The notes beneath the pieces are model-generated. The model had not been told where the DNA came from and did not search any database. It saw only the letters and a program-made list of their open reading frames with translations. A stretch of 64,000 bases of DNA from Phycisphaeraceae bacterium (GTDB taxonomy: Bacteria; Planctomycetota; Phycisphaerae; Phycisphaerales; UBA1924). Positions 54,190-62,546 of this stretch are shown piece after piece. Position 1 is the stretch's first letter, and every line of letters begins with the position of its first letter. A program made the translations under genes and the position numbers. Location of the stretch: contig CP075368.1 in the NCBI GenBank assembly GCA_019454185.1, positions 2,769,649 to 2,833,648 of the forward strand, read 5' to 3'.

Positions 54190-55074
54190 TCACCCGGCAC
54201 CAGAGTCCGCGCCGAGATACGCCCCGATCTCCGTCGCCCACCCCGCCTCGCGCATCGCCGCAACCACCACGGAATCCGAGAGATACGTGCGAATCGCCTC
54301 CTCAGGCGCCGCCCGCTTCTGGCTGCTCACGGGCCTCTGGGTATCCGCCCCCGAATCCCTCTGGATGCTCATCGCGTGATAGTTCGAAGCCGCGTACGCC
54401 GCCGCCCCCTCCAACTCCCCTGCCTCGATCTCCCACCCCCACGCCCGGTACATCCCCTCGAAAAAGCCCCGAGGGTCTCTCCGGATGTCGTCATACACCA
54501 GACCCCGCCCCGCACCCCGCGCCTCCAGCCACCGCCCGCAGAACTGCCGCAACTGAGGCAGGTCCCAGTTCTCCGTGATGCACGTCCCCGTACCCCCGCT
54601 CGAACCCACTGGCAGCATCCCCCGCAGAATGATGCTGCTCAACCGATCAATCGGGTTCCTCAGCACGAACACGTGCGGATGATCCGGCCACACCCTCCTC
54701 ACCTCACCCGGCGCAGGATGATCGTGAGGCATCTTCACCACAATCCTCCGCCCGCCCGGGGGCACACGCTCCAGCAACCCCTCGCGCCCAGGCGCACACA
54801 CCGGCAGACCCGCCTCCCCCCGCGCCAGCTTCTCGAACACCACACCCGCCGCGCGAGCAATCTCCGGTGTAATCACACCCGCACTCGTCCGGAACAACTC
54901 CGTCACCACTCCCTGCTCCGGCGGAAACCTGTAGTACGGACCCGTCCGCACCCACGGACCGAAGATCTCATCCGCAACCACGCCCCCGAACGGCGAAGCC
55001 GCGGCATACGCCGCGATCGACGACCCCGAACGGATCATCGAAAAGAGCCAGGCGATGGATGGGGCGTCGGGCAT
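54190..55074 (-). CDS. Sulfotransferase-family protein
   Basis: A 294-residue protein with the sulfotransferase P-loop-like start WLFSMIRSGSSIAAYAA, the 3'-phosphate motif VFVLRNPIDRLSSIILRG, and a late YDDIRRDPRGFFEGMYRAW (YEDL...FLG counterpart). The frame is open upstream, but ATG 55074 begins just before the conserved strand. It is a third sulfotransferase-like gene in the window, suggesting a sulfated glycan. Confidence 0.75.
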   Translation of the reverse strand: MPDAPSIAWLFSMIRSGSSIAAYAAASPFGGVVADEIFGPWVRTGPYYRFPPEQGVVTELFRTSAGVITPEIARAAGVVFEKLARGEAGLPVCAPGREGLLERVPPGGRRIVVKMPHDHPAPGEVRRVWPDHPHVFVLRNPIDRLSSIILRGMLPVGSSGGTGTCITENWDLPQLRQFCGRWLEARGAGRGLVYDDIRRDPRGFFEGMYRAWGWEIEAGELEGAAAYAASNYHAMSIQRDSGADTQRPVSSQKRAAPEEAIRTYLSDSVVVAAMREAGWATEIGAYLGADSGAG

Positions 55075-55371
55075 GGGACTCAAAGCGTCGAGAACACAGA
55101 GGGAAGGAAAGGAGGGAAGGCCGGATGACGAGCGTAGAGGGGGTGGGAGAAGAGGGGCCAGAGGGCAGGAGAAGCAGGGGTCCGAAGAAACGCGATTGCA
55201 GCGACAAGAGCTCGCACTTGGCTTTCCTTCATGCCTGATCTGCGAGCAGGCATGCCACCCGTTCACTTCCCTTCGTGATTCATCCCCTTCGCGACCTTCG
55301 CGTTCACGCTCTTCTTCCCGTCTTCCTCTGCGTCACTCTGATACCTCTGTGACCTCCGCGTTCTCTTCTCC
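55075..55371. other. Low-complexity spacer with pyrimidine-rich repeats
   Basis: Just under 300 bases with purine-rich 5' and pyrimidine-rich 3' halves. The 3' half repeats short units of the 'CCTCYGCGNTC' kind, similar in style to the repeats beside 56366-56450. No gene or promoter could be supported. Confidence 0.4.
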
Positions 55372-56358
55372 TCAGAACTGCGACGCAGTAAACGTCTTAC
55401 CCGTCGTCTCCCGTTCCCACGTCCACGACGGGCCGCGCTTCTGCTCGTAGAACTCCCACAGTTCAAACCAGTACGAGCGGAACTTGTGCGGGCCGAAGGG
55501 CGCGAAGTGGGCGTCGATCATCTTCATGATCGCCTTGTCCGTGCCCTCCATGCCGAGGATGGTCTTGCCGTGCCGGACGCTCTCGGTATCGAGGGGCAAG
55601 AGGTGATACCGCCCCAGCAACTGCATGATGTTCGCCGCGGCGTAGGGGCCGATCCCCGGCAGATCGATCAGAAACTTCCGCAGGTCCTCGTCGCTGGTTG
55701 CCGGATCCTCGCACCAGTGCGGGTCGATCGCGCCCGAGGCGAACATCTCTGAGAGTTCGATGATGCGTCTGTCGCGATATCCGACGCGGCAGCGGGCGCG
55801 GAGCGTGCTTGCGCGGGCGCGGGCGAGTTTGCGGGCCGATGGGAAGCCGCCGCCCTCGCCGACGACGGCGCACAGGCGCTCGTTCATAACCACGGTGCTC
55901 GGCCACTGCACGTTGCAACTGGTGACGGTCTTGATGACATCCTCGAAGAGCGTGGGGGAGCGGAAGAGGCGGCCGCGACCAAGGGACTTGAAGCGCGGAT
56001 CCACCTTGTGATACGCGCGGATGGTCGCGTCGTCATCGTCAAGGCGGAGCATGCGCGCGATAAGCCCAGATGCCTCTGTGATCTCGCGCTTGGCGAGGCG
56101 GCGATCGGAGGTGCAGGCGAGGTCGGCGCCCCGTGTGAAGTGGGAGGCCTTGCTGATCCGCGCGGGGATGGGCTTGCCGTCCTGCCGCGGCTGGGCGATC
56201 ACGATCCGCGCCGGCCCACCCTCCAGATCGAGGATGCGCGTCAGCGTCTCGGTCCGCGGATCCCAATGGTTCGGGCTCAGCAGGAAGTACCCGTACGAGC
56301 ACGCGTCACGCGTGAGCGAGTAGTCGGGCGGCACGGGAATGGTGAAGTGCGTCGGCAT
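55372..56358 (-). CDS. HhH-GPD-family DNA glycosylase
   Basis: A 328-residue base-excision repair protein of the AlkA/OGG/EndoIII superfamily. The helix-hairpin-helix DLPGIGPYAAANIMQ is followed by LLPLDTESVRH, with the catalytic Asp. The N-terminal domain resembles AlkA/OGG1. The lack of an iron-sulfur CxxC tail indicates the AlkA/OGG rather than the EndoIII/MutY branch. The substrate base cannot be stated. Immediately upstream begins the inverted-repeat cassette. Confidence 0.85.
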   Translation of the reverse strand: MPTHFTIPVPPDYSLTRDACSYGYFLLSPNHWDPRTETLTRILDLEGGPARIVIAQPRQDGKPIPARISKASHFTRGADLACTSDRRLAKREITEASGLIARMLRLDDDDATIRAYHKVDPRFKSLGRGRLFRSPTLFEDVIKTVTSCNVQWPSTVVMNERLCAVVGEGGGFPSARKLARARASTLRARCRVGYRDRRIIELSEMFASGAIDPHWCEDPATSDEDLRKFLIDLPGIGPYAAANIMQLLGRYHLLPLDTESVRHGKTILGMEGTDKAIMKMIDAHFAPFGPHKFRSYWFELWEFYEQKRGPSWTWERETTGKTFTASQF

Positions 56359-56365
56359 TCAAAGG

Positions 56366-56399
56366 ACTCAACGCGGAGGGCCGCAGAGGGCCGCGGAGA
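56366..56399. repeat. Left arm of 34-bp perfect inverted repeat
   Basis: 34 bases, perfectly complementary to 57103-57136. The match continues outward by several bases with a single one-base gap. It borders the unrecognised gene and its flanks. Confidence 0.93.
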
Positions 56400-56490
56400 G
56401 GACAAGACATTCACCACGGAGAACACGGAAGGCCACGGAGAGTTGAAAAGAGTCGCCCAGACGTACAGGGCTATGAGAAAGGAGAGGGGC

Positions 56491-57087
56491 TTAGCGTACG
56501 CCAAGGGTGACCAAGGCGCTGTGCGCGAGTTCTCGAACACGTGCCCAAGTCGGAGAAGACTCGATCGCTTCTTCCGTCCAGAGTTCGGCGTGATTCTGAC
56601 CGGAGAAGGAATCAAAGTGCTCATCCAGCCGAGAAAGCGCGTTCAGTTGTCGTTCCATGAGGAACCCATGCAGGAACCCCCCAACTCGAAACCACTGCAG
56701 GGATTCGCTGAATCCGATCGCAATCTCGTCAGCAAGAGAGATGAAGTCTTCGGGATGAATCGTCTTCTGCACACTCAGCGTTGCCGTGGCGGTCTGCACA
56801 TTCGCGATAAGCATCTTCAGATTTCGCGCGAGATCCGCTCGCGGGCCCTCGGGGAGCTCTGTCGGCGCATTCGGGAACACAACGTCTGACTGCCTCGATT
56901 CGTCGACGACAACGTACAAGAACGCGGCGAGGTCGCTCTTGGGATCACCCAGTTCTAGGTTGGCAGCAAATCTTTGGGGCAGCGTGCCAGTCGGCACGTG
57001 CCTGATGGAACGAAGGTGCGGCAAGATCTCGTTGGCCCACTCATGCGCGAGCGACGCGAGTCGGCTTTGTGCACTTGATGCGCACAC
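56491..57087 (-). CDS. Unrecognised gene inside an inverted-repeat cassette
   Basis: A 198-residue, mainly helical, soluble protein; ATG 57087, stop TAA 56491. No family recognised. The segments DLAAFLYVVVDESRQSDVVF, LADEIAIGFSESLQWFRVG and LNALSRLDEHFDSFSGQN look like a real folded protein. Codons are visibly AT-richer than those of its neighbours, and the gene sits between two arms of a perfect inverted repeat. I infer recent acquisition as a cassette. A helical tail and conserved Glu/Asp pairs are all that can be described. Confidence 0.62.
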   Translation of the reverse strand: MCASSAQSRLASLAHEWANEILPHLRSIRHVPTGTLPQRFAANLELGDPKSDLAAFLYVVVDESRQSDVVFPNAPTELPEGPRADLARNLKMLIANVQTATATLSVQKTIHPEDFISLADEIAIGFSESLQWFRVGGFLHGFLMERQLNALSRLDEHFDSFSGQNHAELWTEEAIESSPTWARVRELAHSALVTLGVR

Positions 57088-57102
57088 GGATGGTCACCCT
57101 CA

Positions 57103-57136
57103 TCTCCGCGGCCCTCTGCGGCCCTCCGCGTTGAGT
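57103..57136. repeat. Right arm of 34-bp perfect inverted repeat
   Basis: Exact reverse complement of 56366-56399, located between the unrecognised gene's start codon and the downstream end of the amidotransferase gene. Confidence 0.93.
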
Positions 57137-57146
57137 GCCTTTCTCC

Positions 57147-57872
57147 TCACGCCGTCAGCTTGCGGCTCAACGGAAACAGATACGTCGCCAGGTTCACCGC
57201 CAGCCGATCCGCCGCACGCGCAAACATCTCGTAGTGCTTCTCCGCCTCCGCAAGCACCTGCTCCGCCGTCACGCCAGCACGCTCCTGGAACTTCCCATCC
57301 GCCGCGGCATACGCGCGGATCATCTCCATGTCCGCCTCAGGGTGATACTGGAACCCATACGTCCGAATCCCCGCGCGAAACACCTGGATCTTGCACTGCT
57401 TCGACCCGCCCAGCGCCTGCGCGCCCGTCGGGAGCTTCTTGATCTCAAACCCGTGCGTCGAGAACTGCGGACAATCCCACGGAATACCCGCCAGCATCGT
57501 CTCCGTCTGACCGACGGGATTCAGCGACACCAGCGGCATCCCCAACTCCGGCCTCTCCATAGGACCGACCTCGCCGCCAAGAGCCGCCGCCACCATCTGC
57601 GCGCCGAGACAGATCCCGATCACCGGCAACTGCCGCGCGTGCGCCTGACGAAGCAACTCCATCTCGCCAGCCATCCACTCGTGGGGCTCCCCCACATTCT
57701 GCGGCCCCCCCAACGACACGATCCCGTGAACATTGTCAAGATCCGCCGGCAACCCCTTCACGCCATCAACATCAAGCCGACGAATGTCCAGCTTGAACCC
57801 GTGATCGCGAAGAGTCGCACCCAGGCGGCCGGGCCCGCCACGCTCACTGTGCTGAAACACGAGAATCGCCAT
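57147..57872 (-). CDS. GMP-synthase-like class I glutamine amidotransferase
   Basis: A 241-residue stand-alone GATase1. The nucleophile is in VIGICLGAQMVAAAL, and the His/Glu of the triad in YGFQYHPEAD. SLGGPQNVG forms the oxyanion region. Such proteins hydrolyse glutamine or cleave gamma-glutamyl compounds; no partner synthase is adjacent. Codon use is native. Confidence 0.85.
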   Translation of the reverse strand: MAILVFQHSERGGPGRLGATLRDHGFKLDIRRLDVDGVKGLPADLDNVHGIVSLGGPQNVGEPHEWMAGEMELLRQAHARQLPVIGICLGAQMVAAALGGEVGPMERPELGMPLVSLNPVGQTETMLAGIPWDCPQFSTHGFEIKKLPTGAQALGGSKQCKIQVFRAGIRTYGFQYHPEADMEMIRAYAAADGKFQERAGVTAEQVLAEAEKHYEMFARAADRLAVNLATYLFPLSRKLTA

Positions 57873-57915
57873 AGGTCCCCATCATACGCTCAGAAAATTC
57901 CCCTCTGCCTTCTTC

Positions 57916-58650
57916 CTACACCATCATCACGATCGTCGCGTCGTGACCATCCAGATAATCCTGCCTGAACATCACACGCGGCGTGCGCTCCAACGCAAAC
58001 GCCAGCATCACCCGCGTATCAAACCGCTTCGCCGGTCCCGTCGAGACACCCTCCCACGCCCGCCCGCACCGATCGCTCAAAAAGTTGAACGCTACCGCCG
58101 CGCCCGGGCGCCCAGCCCCCGGCGCGGGCGAGATCGCGCGCCACGCCCGATCCAGCACCTCCATCGCCATCGGCTGCTCGCACGTGTTCAACGACCCGCT
58201 GAACACAAACACCTCCCCGCCCCCGCCCACCGCGTGCGCTGCCGCGCCGTACGCACGGATATACCCCGGAAACGCGCCCTCGCCCGACGCAAAGTCGCCC
58301 AGCTCCACCCGCGCCCGCAGCAGGTTCTGGTTCGCGATGCGCGTCCTGCAATGCTCCACCATCACCGGCAACGCATCGATCCCCACATACGCCCGATACG
58401 CCACGTCCGCCGCGCACAGATACCCCAGCAGATCCGCCCGCCCGCACCCGCAGTCGATCACCACCCGCCCCGAAAGATCCAGCATCTCCGTCAGCACGCG
58501 AAACCGCGCCCGCTGAAACTCCTCGCTCCGCCACAGCAACGTCCCGAACGATGCGCCCCCGCGCGCCGCCGCCTCCTTGTACGGCTCCAGCCACGGAACC
58601 GTCAGATCCGGCGGAACCTCGCGCGATGGATCGGTGGGACGCTCGGACAT
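57916..58650 (-). CDS. Class I SAM-dependent methyltransferase-like protein
   Basis: A 244-residue Rossmann-fold protein. Motif I is VVIDCGCGRADLLGYL, followed by YVGIDALPVMVEHC (motif II acid). A conserved Cys stands at the second motif-I position. Late motif VFVFSGSLNTCEQP. The substrate is unknown. The stop of the PfkB gene lies 20 bases upstream on the same strand, so they are probably one transcript. Confidence 0.7.
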   Translation of the reverse strand: MSERPTDPSREVPPDLTVPWLEPYKEAAARGGASFGTLLWRSEEFQRARFRVLTEMLDLSGRVVIDCGCGRADLLGYLCAADVAYRAYVGIDALPVMVEHCRTRIANQNLLRARVELGDFASGEGAFPGYIRAYGAAAHAVGGGGEVFVFSGSLNTCEQPMAMEVLDRAWRAISPAPGAGRPGAAVAFNFLSDRCGRAWEGVSTGPAKRFDTRVMLAFALERTPRVMFRQDYLDGHDATIVMMV

Positions 58651-58669
58651 GGCTCGCAACACCCCGCCC

Positions 58670-59602
58670 TCACGAAACGCTCGTCATCTCCACGAACTCA
58701 TCGAACCGCCGATCGATCTCCTCCGGACGCAGCCGCGCCAGCCGATCCAGACTGAAACTCTCGATCGTGAAACTCGCCATCACCGTCCCGTGCGCCAACG
58801 CCCGACGCACCACGTCAAACGACGAGGGCACGTGCGAGATCCCCCGCGACGACGCCCGCGCGATATGCCCCATCATCCCGCCCGCGAAGGTGTCCCCCGC
58901 GCCCGTCGGGTCCACGACCTCCTCCGCCGGATACGCAGGCAACGCCGCGATCCCGTCGCGATGGATGAACAGGCAACCGTGCTCACCCTTCTTCACCACC
59001 ACAAACTTCGGCCCGAGCTCCAGGATCTTCTTCGCCGCACGGATCGTGTTCTTCTTCCCCGCGAACAACTCCGCCTCGTCGTAGTTCAGCACCAGCCCGT
59101 CAACCCGGCGGATCAACTCCTCAAGATCCTTCCGCGCCGTATCGATCCACAGATCCATCGTGTCCGCCACCGCCATCACACGACGCGGAAACTGCTCCAG
59201 CATCTGCATCTGCACCGCGGGCGCCGTGTTCGCAAGAAACACGAACGCAGAGTCCTTGAACTCCTGAGGCACGCTCGGCGGCTCCTCCAGCAACACCCCG
59301 AGCTCCGTGAACAACGTCTCGCGATGATCCATGTTCTCCGCGTACTTCCCCCCCCAACGGAACGTCTGCGACCCGCGCCGAACCTCAAGACCACCCGTGT
59401 CGATCCCCTTAAAAAGCCCCAGCGTCCGCATGTGCTCGGGCGGCAGATCATCCCCCACAACCGCGACCATCCGCACAGTCTGATAGAACGATGCCGCCGC
59501 CGCGAAATACGCCGCCGATCCGCCCAGCACCCCCTCCCTCGCCTCCCCGCCAGGTGTGTGGATCGTGTCGATGCCGATGGTGCCGGTGACAATCAATGAC
59601 AT
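58670..59602 (-). CDS. PfkB-family carbohydrate kinase
   Basis: A 310-residue ribokinase-family kinase. It starts MSLIVTGTIGIDTIHTP, has the N-terminal GGSAAYFAAAASFYQ signature, and near the C-terminus VVDPTGAGDTFAGGMMG (PfkB signature 2, with the catalytic Asp and anion hole). Acts on a sugar or nucleoside; no closer call is possible. The frame is open upstream into the IS, but the conserved start is ATG 59602. Confidence 0.88.
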   Translation of the reverse strand: MSLIVTGTIGIDTIHTPGGEAREGVLGGSAAYFAAAASFYQTVRMVAVVGDDLPPEHMRTLGLFKGIDTGGLEVRRGSQTFRWGGKYAENMDHRETLFTELGVLLEEPPSVPQEFKDSAFVFLANTAPAVQMQMLEQFPRRVMAVADTMDLWIDTARKDLEELIRRVDGLVLNYDEAELFAGKKNTIRAAKKILELGPKFVVVKKGEHGCLFIHRDGIAALPAYPAEEVVDPTGAGDTFAGGMMGHIARASSRGISHVPSSFDVVRRALAHGTVMASFTIESFSLDRLARLRPEEIDRRFDEFVEMTSVS

Positions 59603-59668
59603 AGTCCCGGAGGATAGCAGCACACCACTCCCCACGAGCCATCTAAGCCGCCGCCCCGAGAACGCCAA

Positions 59669-59702
59669 GCGACGACCGACACCCAAAAGGGAGCCCCGGG
59701 CG
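59669..59702 (+). repeat. Target-repeat copy A (left flank of IS copy 1)
   Basis: This 34-base GC-rich stretch is identical to 60821-60854 and closely similar to 61051-61084. It contains CCCAAAAGGGAGCCCCGGGC and is directly followed by the left end of IS copy 1. Confidence 0.85.
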
Positions 59703-59706
59703 CGAG

Positions 59707-60676
59707 AGCATTTTGCGCCATGTGTTCCAAGGGTTTCCATTGTGGAGACTTGCGCGATCTGATGGCTCATGCCATGCTCGGTCCCACTGGTGGAGCTGCC
59801 AGACAGGAGACCGAGCATGGACAACGCGAGTTGGAGGGTGTTGGCGGCGAGCGTGCGGAAGCTGGATCGGAGCCCGCGTGGCGGTCGCTTCACCTTCACC
59901 GATGCGGACATCGTGCTGACCTTTCTCTGGGCCGTCTTGCACCGACGACCCACCTCCTGGGCGTGCCGACGCGATGCATGGCCGTTGTGGCGGCGTGGTC
60001 GATTGCCCTCGCCAAGCAGGATGAGCCGGCGGCTGAGAACCACCAGCGTCCAGGCGTTACTTGCCGCGGCGGAGGCGGAGAATCTGGTCTCTGCATCGGG
60101 AGCGTTGGTGCTGGCTCTTGACGGCAAGGCCCTGCGCGTCGCCTCGCACTCCGGAGACCGGACCGCGACCTTCGGCGCATGGGGACTGCGCGGCTACAAG
60201 CTCCATGCGATCTGCGATCTCGCGGGCTCGATCGTCTCCTGGCGTCTCACGCCCATGCACTGCCATGAAGCAGTGATGGCCAAGCGGATGATGCGAGACA
60301 TGGAGTTGAACGGGTATGTGCTGGCCGACTCGAACTACGACAGCGTGAAGCTCTATGAACTCTGCGCGTGCAAGGGCGGACAACTGGTGGTTCCGCGGAA
60401 GGACTGCCGCGTGGGTCGCGGCGTGCGGCGGTCCGGAACGCATCCGGACCGCCGTCGAGCCATCGACATGCTGGAGCAGAGCATGACGGGCTTCGGCAGG
60501 GGCCTGCTGTCACTCCGGCGCGTGATCGAGCGTGTGTTTGCACGCCTGGAAATGACCCACCATGTGGGGCTTATCCCGCCGCACGTGCGCGGCATCGAGC
60601 GGGTCCGTCGATGGATCCAAGCCATCATCATCCTTGATCGACACACACAGGCAATGAAGCGATGACGCAAAAAGCT
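59707..60676 (+). mobile_element. Insertion sequence copy 1 (IS5/IS4-superfamily, about 970 bp)
   Basis: A single-transposase IS. The ends are imperfect inverted repeats (left AGCATTTTGCGCCAT, right reverse complement AGCTTTTTGCGTCAT; 13 of 15 match). A near-perfect 6-bp duplication CGCGAG/CGCAAG flanks it. It agrees with copy 2 except for one base near the left end (59732). It sits in the GC-rich target repeat, whose uninterrupted form is seen at 61051-61100. Confidence 0.9.
59817..60665 (+). CDS. DDE transposase of IS copy 1
   Basis: A 282-residue transposase. The core shows ALDGKALRVASHSGD, GLRGYKLHAICD, VLADSNYDSVKLYEL and RRVIERVFARLEM, giving the D...D...E spacing of the IS4/IS5 superfamily. 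ATG 59817 has CAGGAGA at 59804-59810; an earlier in-frame ATG at 59769 is less likely. The frame is complete. Confidence 0.9.
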   Translation: MDNASWRVLAASVRKLDRSPRGGRFTFTDADIVLTFLWAVLHRRPTSWACRRDAWPLWRRGRLPSPSRMSRRLRTTSVQALLAAAEAENLVSASGALVLALDGKALRVASHSGDRTATFGAWGLRGYKLHAICDLAGSIVSWRLTPMHCHEAVMAKRMMRDMELNGYVLADSNYDSVKLYELCACKGGQLVVPRKDCRVGRGVRRSGTHPDRRRAIDMLEQSMTGFGRGLLSLRRVIERVFARLEMTHHVGLIPPHVRGIERVRRWIQAIIILDRHTQAMKR

Positions 60677-60820
60677 CGCAAGCCCGGGGTGTTGCGCCTC
60701 CGCATCGCGACATCCTCGGAGAGAGCGGGGCGTGTCTTCGTGTTCACATGTGCCCTCATGCCTTCCATCCTTCGCCCGCAGGGCGCACGACCGTTGCCGG
60801 TCGCGCAGCGAGGTCGCCCT

Positions 60821-60854
60821 GCGACGACCGACACCCAAAAGGGAGCCCCGGGCG
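60821..60854 (+). repeat. Target-repeat copy B (uninterrupted)
   Basis: Identical over 34 bases to the left flank of IS copy 1, then continues into GGCCCGG-type GC palindrome. No insertion. Confidence 0.85.
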
Positions 60855-60994
60855 GCCCGGAGGGCCGCGGGTGTGTAGCCGCAGGTGAAGGTCGCGCTTC
60901 GCGACCGGAACCCGTGGAAAGCAACACCCAAGCCAACCCGCCCCGGAGGGGCGGAGGACGATACACGCGATCCCCGTACAACCGCACCTTCACC

Positions 60995-61198
60995 GCGACT
61001 TCACGCATCTCAATCACATTCGATCAATCGCTCTTCCGCGCGAAGTGCCGCTGACCACCGACACCCAAAAGGGAGCACCGGGCGCGAGCCCGGGGTGCTA
61101 CGCCTCCGCACCGCCGCGACTTCACGCATCTCACTCACATTCGCTCACTCGCTGAACCACTTATCCGCGCGAAGTGCCGCCGACCACCGACACCCTCA
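60995..61198. repeat. Imperfect tandem duplication, period about 121-129 bases
   Basis: A unit starting GCGACTTCACGCATCTCA at 60995 recurs at 61116 and again ends in GACCACCGACACCC (61053 and 61182). The two copies differ by scattered substitutions and an 8-base gap. The first includes a target-repeat copy (61051-61084). Confidence 0.8.
61051..61100 (+). repeat. Target-repeat copy C (empty IS site)
   Basis: Reads GGGAGCACCGGGCGCGAG followed directly by CCCGGGGTG, the sequence that flanks IS copy 1 on its right. This is what an unoccupied insertion site would look like. Confidence 0.82.
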
Positions 61199-61203
61199 CC
61201 TCC

Positions 61204-61302
61204 GACGCTGCGGAGCAGCGAGCGATGGTTGCCAGCGGTCGCCGCAGGGTCTGGTACAAACCCCCGCGCAGCGCATCCTTATGAACGCCTCTGAGTCGCG
61301 CA
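61204..61302. repeat. Direct repeat pair, first copy
   Basis: About 100 bases shared with 62394-62510 (including GACGCTGCGGAGCAGCGAGC and CGCAGGGTCTGGTACAA), with a roughly 20-base insertion in the second copy. The two copies bracket the chloroperoxidase-like gene. Confidence 0.8.
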
Positions 61303-61444
61303 CGAGCCAGCAGGGCGAGGAGCGACTGAAACTTCTTCCTCTTCCGCTCCCCGTGGGTTGCAGGGGGCGCCGCCCACCATTCCCACTCTCAGCGTAACCC
61401 ATCGCGCCCGATATCATCCAACAACCATCGAAGGAGATCCCCTC

Positions 61445-62275
61445 ATGCAGACAGTCACCACCAAAGACGGCGTCCAGATCTCCTTCAAAGACTGGGGTCC
61501 AAAGGCGGCACAACCTCTCGTCTTCCATCACGGTTGGCCCCTCACCGCCGACGACTGGGACGCCCAACTCCTCTACTTCCTCCACAAGGGCTACCGAGTC
61601 ATCGCCCACGACCGGCGCGGCCACGGCCGCTCCACACAGGTCGCCGACGGACACGACATGGACCACTACGCCGCCGACACCGCCGCACTCGTCGAACACC
61701 TCGACCTCCGAAACGCCGTCCACATCGGCCATTCAACCGGAGGAGGCCAAGCCACTCGATACGTCGCCAGACACGGCAACGGCCGCGTCGCCAAACTCGT
61801 CCTCATCGGTGCCGTTCCACCGATCATGGTCAGAACCGCCGCGTACCCGGGCGGACTCCCCATCGAAGTCTTCGATGGACTCCGCAGACAACTCGCCGCC
61901 AACCGCTCACAGTTCTTCCGGGACATCGCCAGCGGCCCCTTCTACGGCTTCAACCGCCCGGGCGCGACGCCCTCAGAAGCCATCATCCAGAACTGGTGGC
62001 GACAGGGCATGATGGGCTCCGCCGCGGCACACTACGACGGCATCAAGGCATTCTCAGAAACCGACTTCACCGACGATCTCACATCCATCAACGTGCCGAC
62101 CCTCGTCATGCACGGCGACGATGACCAGATCGTCCCCATCGACAACTCCGCACGCCTCGCCGCCAAACTCCTGAAACGATCAACCCTCAAGGTCTACCCC
62201 GGCCTCCCGCACGGCATGGCCACAACCCACGCCGACATCACGAACGCTGATCTCCTCGCATTCATCACCGAGTAG
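61445..62275 (+). CDS. Chloroperoxidase-like alpha/beta hydrolase
   Basis: A 276-residue hydrolase of the cofactor-free haloperoxidase/esterase group: [13 protein letters not shown], nucleophile [13 protein letters not shown], acid HGDDDQIVP and His in GLPHGMATT. Haloperoxidase activity of this family is often promiscuous; the physiological role is probably esterase or perhydrolase. ATG 61445 has AAGGAG at 61431-61436. It lies between two IS copies and two repeats. Confidence 0.9.
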   Translation: MQTVTTKDGVQISFKDWGPKAAQPLVFHHGWPLTADDWDAQLLYFLHKGYRVIAHDRRGHGRSTQVADGHDMDHYAADTAALVEHLDLRNAVHIGHSTGGGQATRYVARHGNGRVAKLVLIGAVPPIMVRTAAYPGGLPIEVFDGLRRQLAANRSQFFRDIASGPFYGFNRPGATPSEAIIQNWWRQGMMGSAAAHYDGIKAFSETDFTDDLTSINVPTLVMHGDDDQIVPIDNSARLAAKLLKRSTLKVYPGLPHGMATTHADITNADLLAFITE

Positions 62276-62546
62276 CGCCCCGCCCCATCACCAATCGCAA
62301 CACTCCCCACGTGCCATCGAAGTCGCCGCCCGTCGCGACTCGATGCTGACTCGCGCCATCACCGACCGCATTCCACCACCTGCCCTCAATGCTGACGCTG
62401 CGGAGCAGCGAGCGACGGTTGCCAGACCCAAGGCGCACGCCGAAGGCGTCGCCGCAGGGTCTGGTACAAGTCCCCCGCGCAGCGCATCCTTTGAACGCCT
62501 TCGAGTCGCCGAAGGCGACGCTCCCAAAGGGAGCCCCGGGCGCGAG
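62276..62546. other. Gap with second repeat copy before IS copy 2
   Basis: 271 bases. It contains the second copy of the direct repeat and two small hairpins (CGCCGAAGGCG and GTCGCCGAAGGCGAC), then the left target flank of IS copy 2. No gene supported. Confidence 0.5.
62394..62510. repeat. Direct repeat pair, second copy
   Basis: Second copy of the 61204-61302 element, longer by an insertion that includes a CGCCGAAGGCG hairpin. Confidence 0.8.

Larger units (their letters stand above)
60677..61444. other. Repeat-rich gap between IS copy 1 and the chloroperoxidase gene
   Basis: 768 bases without a supported gene. It contains two uninterrupted copies of the IS target repeat, a tandem duplication of 121-129 bases, a further repeat shared with 62394-62510, and the AAGGAG of the next gene. 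Several open frames here are compositional artefacts. Confidence 0.6.

Noticed and set aside
58670..60127. PfkB gene extended upstream into the insertion sequence
   Set aside because: The extension is antisense to the transposase and the same amino-acid string recurs at the second IS copy; the kinase starts at 59602.
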